Under the pieces are notes generated by a model. That model was given only the letters and a program-made list of their open reading frames with translations. It was not told the origin of the DNA and did not search any database. This document shows positions 61,238-64,000 of a stretch of DNA of 64,000 nucleotides, in pieces. The DNA is from Castellaniella sp041677825 (lineage in GTDB: Bacteria > Pseudomonadota > Gammaproteobacteria > Burkholderiales > Burkholderiaceae_B), in the NCBI RefSeq assembly GCF_041677825.1, contig NZ_JBAYPG010000003.1:1-64000 (forward strand), in the 5' to 3' direction. The first letter of the stretch is position 1; each line of letters begins with the position of its first letter. The position numbers and the translations under genes were made by a program.

Positions 61238-62365
61238 CTAGCGCATTCTGTCGAGCGCGGCCGCCAGAGTGTCGACGGTGCGCTGTACATGATGCAGTTT
61301 GTCAAGCCCGAACAGGCCGAGCCGGAACGTCTTGAAATCCTCGGGCTCATCACAGGCCAATGGCACGCCGGCGGCCGCCTGGATACCCACTTCGGCAAAT
61401 TTGCGCGTATTCTGGATGGCGTCATCGGTGGTATAGCTGACCACGACACCCGGGGCCTCGAAACCGGGCGCGGCCACGCTCTTGAAGCCCCGCCCGGCCA
61501 GCAGGCTGCGTACCGCAGCACCCAATTGCACCTGCTCATCGCGCACCTTGCCATAGCCATAGTCTTCTGTCTCGGCCATCACATCGCGCAGAATGCGCAG
61601 GGAATCGGTGGGCAACGTCGTGTAATAGGCGTGAGTGCCGTCTTCATAGGTTTCCATGATGCCCAGCCACTTGCGCAGATCCATGGCGAAGCTGGAACTC
61701 TGCGTGCCGTCGATGCGCCTGCGCGCTTCTTCATTGAGCATCACCAGCCCACAGCAGGCTGAAGACGTCCATCCTTTTTGCGGGGCGGAAATCAGGATGT
61801 CGACGTGGACTTCGCGCATGTCGACCCAGAGCGTGCCCGAAGCAATGCAGTCGAGCACGAACAGGCCGCCCTGGGCATGAACGGCATCCGCGACCTGACG
61901 GATGTAATCATCGGGCAGAAGCATGCCCGACGCGGTTTCGACATGCGCCGCAAGGACCAGATCAGGCTTGAATTCGGCAATGGCGGCGATGACCTCTTCG
62001 ACGGGCGGCGGGGCATAGTACGCCTGCGCACCGGCCTCGATGGGGCGCGCCTTGAGGACTCTTTCTTCGGCCGGAATCTGGCCGGCCTCGAAAATCTGCG
62101 ACCAGCGATAGCTGAACCAGCCGTTGCGTATGACCAGGCAGCGCTTGCCCGTGGCGAACTGGCGCGCCACGGCTTCCATGCCGAAGGTGCCGCTGCCCGG
62201 TACCACAATGGCTGAATGCGCCCCATAGACCGACTTGAGCGTACGCGAGATATCACGCATGACGCTCTGGAACGAACGGGACATGTGGTTCAGGGCGCGA
62301 TCGGTATACACCACAGAATATTCGAGCAGGCCTTCAGGGTCGACCTTGGGCAACAATCCAGACAT
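61238..62365 (-). CDS. Class V aminotransferase (alanine/serine-glyoxylate aminotransferase-like)
   Basis: 375 residues from ATG 62365 (MSGLLPKVDPEGL), with CGGAGAAA upstream; the longer frame overlaps the divergent transporter gene. The PLP fold type I landmarks are VVPGSGTFGMEAVARQF, LAAHVETASGMLLP, FVLDCIASGTLWVDMREVHVDILISAPQKGW with the PLP-binding Lys, and FRLGLFGLDKLHHV near the C-terminus. The family transfers amino groups between small amino acids and glyoxylate or pyruvate. The precise substrates cannot be read from the sequence. Confidence 0.88.
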   Translation of the reverse strand: MSGLLPKVDPEGLLEYSVVYTDRALNHMSRSFQSVMRDISRTLKSVYGAHSAIVVPGSGTFGMEAVARQFATGKRCLVIRNGWFSYRWSQIFEAGQIPAEERVLKARPIEAGAQAYYAPPPVEEVIAAIAEFKPDLVLAAHVETASGMLLPDDYIRQVADAVHAQGGLFVLDCIASGTLWVDMREVHVDILISAPQKGWTSSACCGLVMLNEEARRRIDGTQSSSFAMDLRKWLGIMETYEDGTHAYYTTLPTDSLRILRDVMAETEDYGYGKVRDEQVQLGAAVRSLLAGRGFKSVAAPGFEAPGVVVSYTTDDAIQNTRKFAEVGIQAAAGVPLACDEPEDFKTFRLGLFGLDKLHHVQRTVDTLAAALDRMR

Positions 62366-62465
62366 GGGTTTCTCCGACGGAACAATGCTGCGATTGTAGA
62401 CCAGGGTCCGCCAGTACGCCGCACGACCGCTACAATATGCGCCTTTCATGATCGGGTGCACGGCC

Positions 62466-63656
62466 ATGGCCTCTCACTCTTTTGTCGGTCTTGCATCCAG
62501 CTGGCTGCGGGTGTCGCACATTTCATCCGGCCTGATTGCAGTGCTGGTGGGTTATACGAGTTCGGTGGCCATCGTCTTCCAGGCCGCCTGGGCCGCGGGT
62601 GCCAGCGACGCCCAACTAGTCTCATGGATGTGGGCACTGGGCATGGGCATGGGGCTCACCTGCATCGCCCTGTCGCTGATCTGGCGCGCACCCATACTGA
62701 CGGCCTGGTCGACCCCGGGAGCGGCCCTGCTCGCCACCAGCCTGGGCGATCTGGGCATGGCCCAGGCGATAGGCGTATTTCTGGGCTGTTCCGCCCTCAT
62801 CACCCTGAGCGGCATCACGGGCGGGTTCCAGAAAATCATGGACTGGGTACCTGCGCCGCTGGCCTCGGCCATGCTGGCCGGGGTGCTGCTGCGCTTCGGC
62901 ATGGACCTGTTTGCCTCCATGCAGGGGCGGCCTTTGCTGGTGCTGACGATGTTCGCCATCTTCCTGCTTGCGCGCCGCAGTCTGGCGCGCTATGCCGTGC
63001 CCCTGGCGCTGCTCGTCGGCATCCTGATCGTCCTGATCCAGGACGACTTGCCCCTGGCCGCCCTGGACTGGACCCCGGCACTGCCAACCTGGACGTCGCC
63101 GGCCTTTTCCTTTCATGCGTTCATTGGCGTCGCCATCCCGCTGTTCATCGTCACCATGACCTCGCAGAATGTCCCGGGTCTGGCCGTACTGCGCGCCAAC
63201 GGCTACGCACGGGTGCCCGCATCGCCCTTGATCACGATCACCGGCGCCACAGGGCTGGTGCTCGGGCCATTTGGCGGATTCTCCTTCAACCTTGCGGCCA
63301 TCACCGCAGCGATCTGCATGAGCCCCGATGCCGACCCCGATGCCACCCAGCGGTACCGGGCTGCGGTATGGGCCGGGCTGTTCTACATCCTTACAGGGAT
63401 TTTCGGCGCCACCGTAGTAGGCCTGTTCGCCGCCATTCCGTTTGAACTGGTGGCCGCCATTGCCGGGCTCGCGCTGCTGGGCACACTGGGCAGCAGCATG
63501 CATGGGGCACTGCGGGACGCCACCATGCGCGAGGCCGCGGCGGTGACGTTCCTGGCAACCGCTTCCGGCATGACGCTGTGGGGCATTGGCAGCGCCTTCT
63601 GGGGGCTGGTGCTGGGTATCATCGCCTTCAGGGTGCTGGCGGCTGGCCGCTCATGA
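62466..63656 (+). CDS. BenE family transporter (benzoate/H+ symporter type)
   Basis: 396 residues from ATG 62466 (MASHSFVGLASSWLRV), with about eleven or twelve hydrophobic helices. BenE family signatures are SSWLRVSHISSGLIAVLVGYTSSVAIVFQAA, SLIWRAPILTAWSTPGAALLA, VTMTSQNVPGLAVLRANGYARVPASPLITITG and GPFGGFSFNLAAITAAICMSPDADPD. Members import benzoate or related aromatic acids. No benzoate-degrading genes are in the window, so the substrate is open. It is divergent from the aminotransferase gene across 100 bp and its end overlaps the convergent ABC ATPase gene by six bases. Confidence 0.9.
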   Translation: MASHSFVGLASSWLRVSHISSGLIAVLVGYTSSVAIVFQAAWAAGASDAQLVSWMWALGMGMGLTCIALSLIWRAPILTAWSTPGAALLATSLGDLGMAQAIGVFLGCSALITLSGITGGFQKIMDWVPAPLASAMLAGVLLRFGMDLFASMQGRPLLVLTMFAIFLLARRSLARYAVPLALLVGILIVLIQDDLPLAALDWTPALPTWTSPAFSFHAFIGVAIPLFIVTMTSQNVPGLAVLRANGYARVPASPLITITGATGLVLGPFGGFSFNLAAITAAICMSPDADPDATQRYRAAVWAGLFYILTGIFGATVVGLFAAIPFELVAAIAGLALLGTLGSSMHGALRDATMREAAAVTFLATASGMTLWGIGSAFWGLVLGIIAFRVLAAGRS

Positions 63657-64000
63657 CGGCACAACGCCCAGTGGCCCATGGCCACCTGCGCCAGCCCCCG
63701 CAAACCATCGCCCGGCAGCGTCAGGCGGCAACACCCGGCCATCCTGGAGCACAATCACGCGCGTGGCAAAGCGCTGCACCAGATCCATGTCGTGTTCGAT
63801 GAGCAGAATCGCCACATCCGCCGGCAGCTGCCCGAGGACCTCGAGCAGATGCTGGCGCTCGGCGCGCGACAGGCCTGCCGCTGGCTCATCCAGCACCAGA
63901 AGCCGGGGCCGCTGCACCAGGGCAAGTGCCAGTTCAAGTTGCCGCCGCTGCCCCAGGGCCAGCCGGGCCGTGGGCACCAGGGCCTGGGGCAGCAACTGCC
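63651..64000 (-). CDS. Branched-chain amino acid-type ABC ATPase (LivG-like), partial
   Basis: Only the C-terminal 116 or so residues are present and the frame continues past the right edge. Visible are the signature helix region (LALGQRRQLELALALVQ), Walker B RLLVLDEPAAGLSRAER, and the LivG-type end ILLIEHDMDLVQRFATRVIVLQDGRVL. The signature reads LALGQRRQLE rather than the common LSxGxQR form. The Walker A lies outside the window. It is convergent with the BenE gene. Confidence 0.85.
   Translation of the reverse strand, partial: QLLPQALVPTARLALGQRRQLELALALVQRPRLLVLDEPAAGLSRAERQHLLEVLGQLPADVAILLIEHDMDLVQRFATRVIVLQDGRVLPPDAAGRWFAGAGAGGHGPLGVVPS

Overview
The window is GC-rich DNA (roughly 60-65 % G+C by eye) with tightly packed, often overlapping genes. 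It looks like chromosome from a denitrifying betaproteobacterium, most likely Burkholderiales and probably an Alcaligenaceae relative (Bordetella, Castellaniella, Pusillimonas type). The support is the GntR-sdhCDAB-sdhE-gltA cluster divergent from mdh, a prpBCD set with AcnB, the earP-efp pair with SGRN-type EF-P, and a complete Tat-type nosRZDFYLX cluster. This assignment is an inference from gene content, not a database match.

Layout. (1) 1-7.1 kb, minus strand: a GntR/HutC-type regulator, succinate dehydrogenase (sdhCDAB), the flavinylation factor sdhE, citrate synthase gltA, and a membrane sensor that runs off the left edge. (2) 7.2-15 kb, plus strand: mdh, prpB, prpC, prpD, a small GNAT protein, then acnB. 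One perfect palindrome sits upstream of mdh and again upstream of acnB, each time two bases before a good -35 box, so the GntR protein probably controls both units. (3) 15-22.6 kb, core housekeeping genes: a DUF2863 protein, earP, efp, a DUF1178 protein, a thermonuclease-like protein, an AidB-like acyl-CoA dehydrogenase, an adenine/adenosine deaminase and an Aag-type DNA glycosylase. (4) 22.6-31.6 kb: nosRZDFYLX for reduction of N2O to N2, with an FNR/DNR-like site at about -41.5 of a predicted nosR promoter.

(5) A tRNA-Arg(ACG) at 31.7 kb, followed by a strong terminator, marks the start of an accessory-looking catabolic region (32-47.5 kb). Its rightward half has a DoxX protein and a ribose-type ABC transporter. 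One permease of that transporter is fused to a beta-propeller, and a second, free propeller is encoded next to it. Its leftward half has an RpiR regulator, a D-2-hydroxyacid dehydrogenase, a NodB/PuuE-type deacetylase, an M20 amidohydrolase, an HpxO-like FAD monooxygenase, and an amino-acid-type ABC transporter with permease and ATPase fused. A perfect FNR-type palindrome lies in front of the last operon. The substrate is unknown. The enzyme set resembles ring oxidation followed by cyclic-amide and linear-amide hydrolysis.

(6) 47.9-57.4 kb: recC-recB-recD as an overlapping minus-strand operon, with a 24-bp coding tandem repeat in recD. (7) 57.5-64 kb: a YggS-type PLP-binding protein, a BaeSR-like two-component system followed by a Spy-like chaperone gene with a BaeR-box-like site, a class V aminotransferase, a BenE-type transporter, and the end of a LivG-like ABC ATPase cut by the right edge.

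No rRNA, CRISPR array, insertion sequence or recognisable integrase gene was seen.
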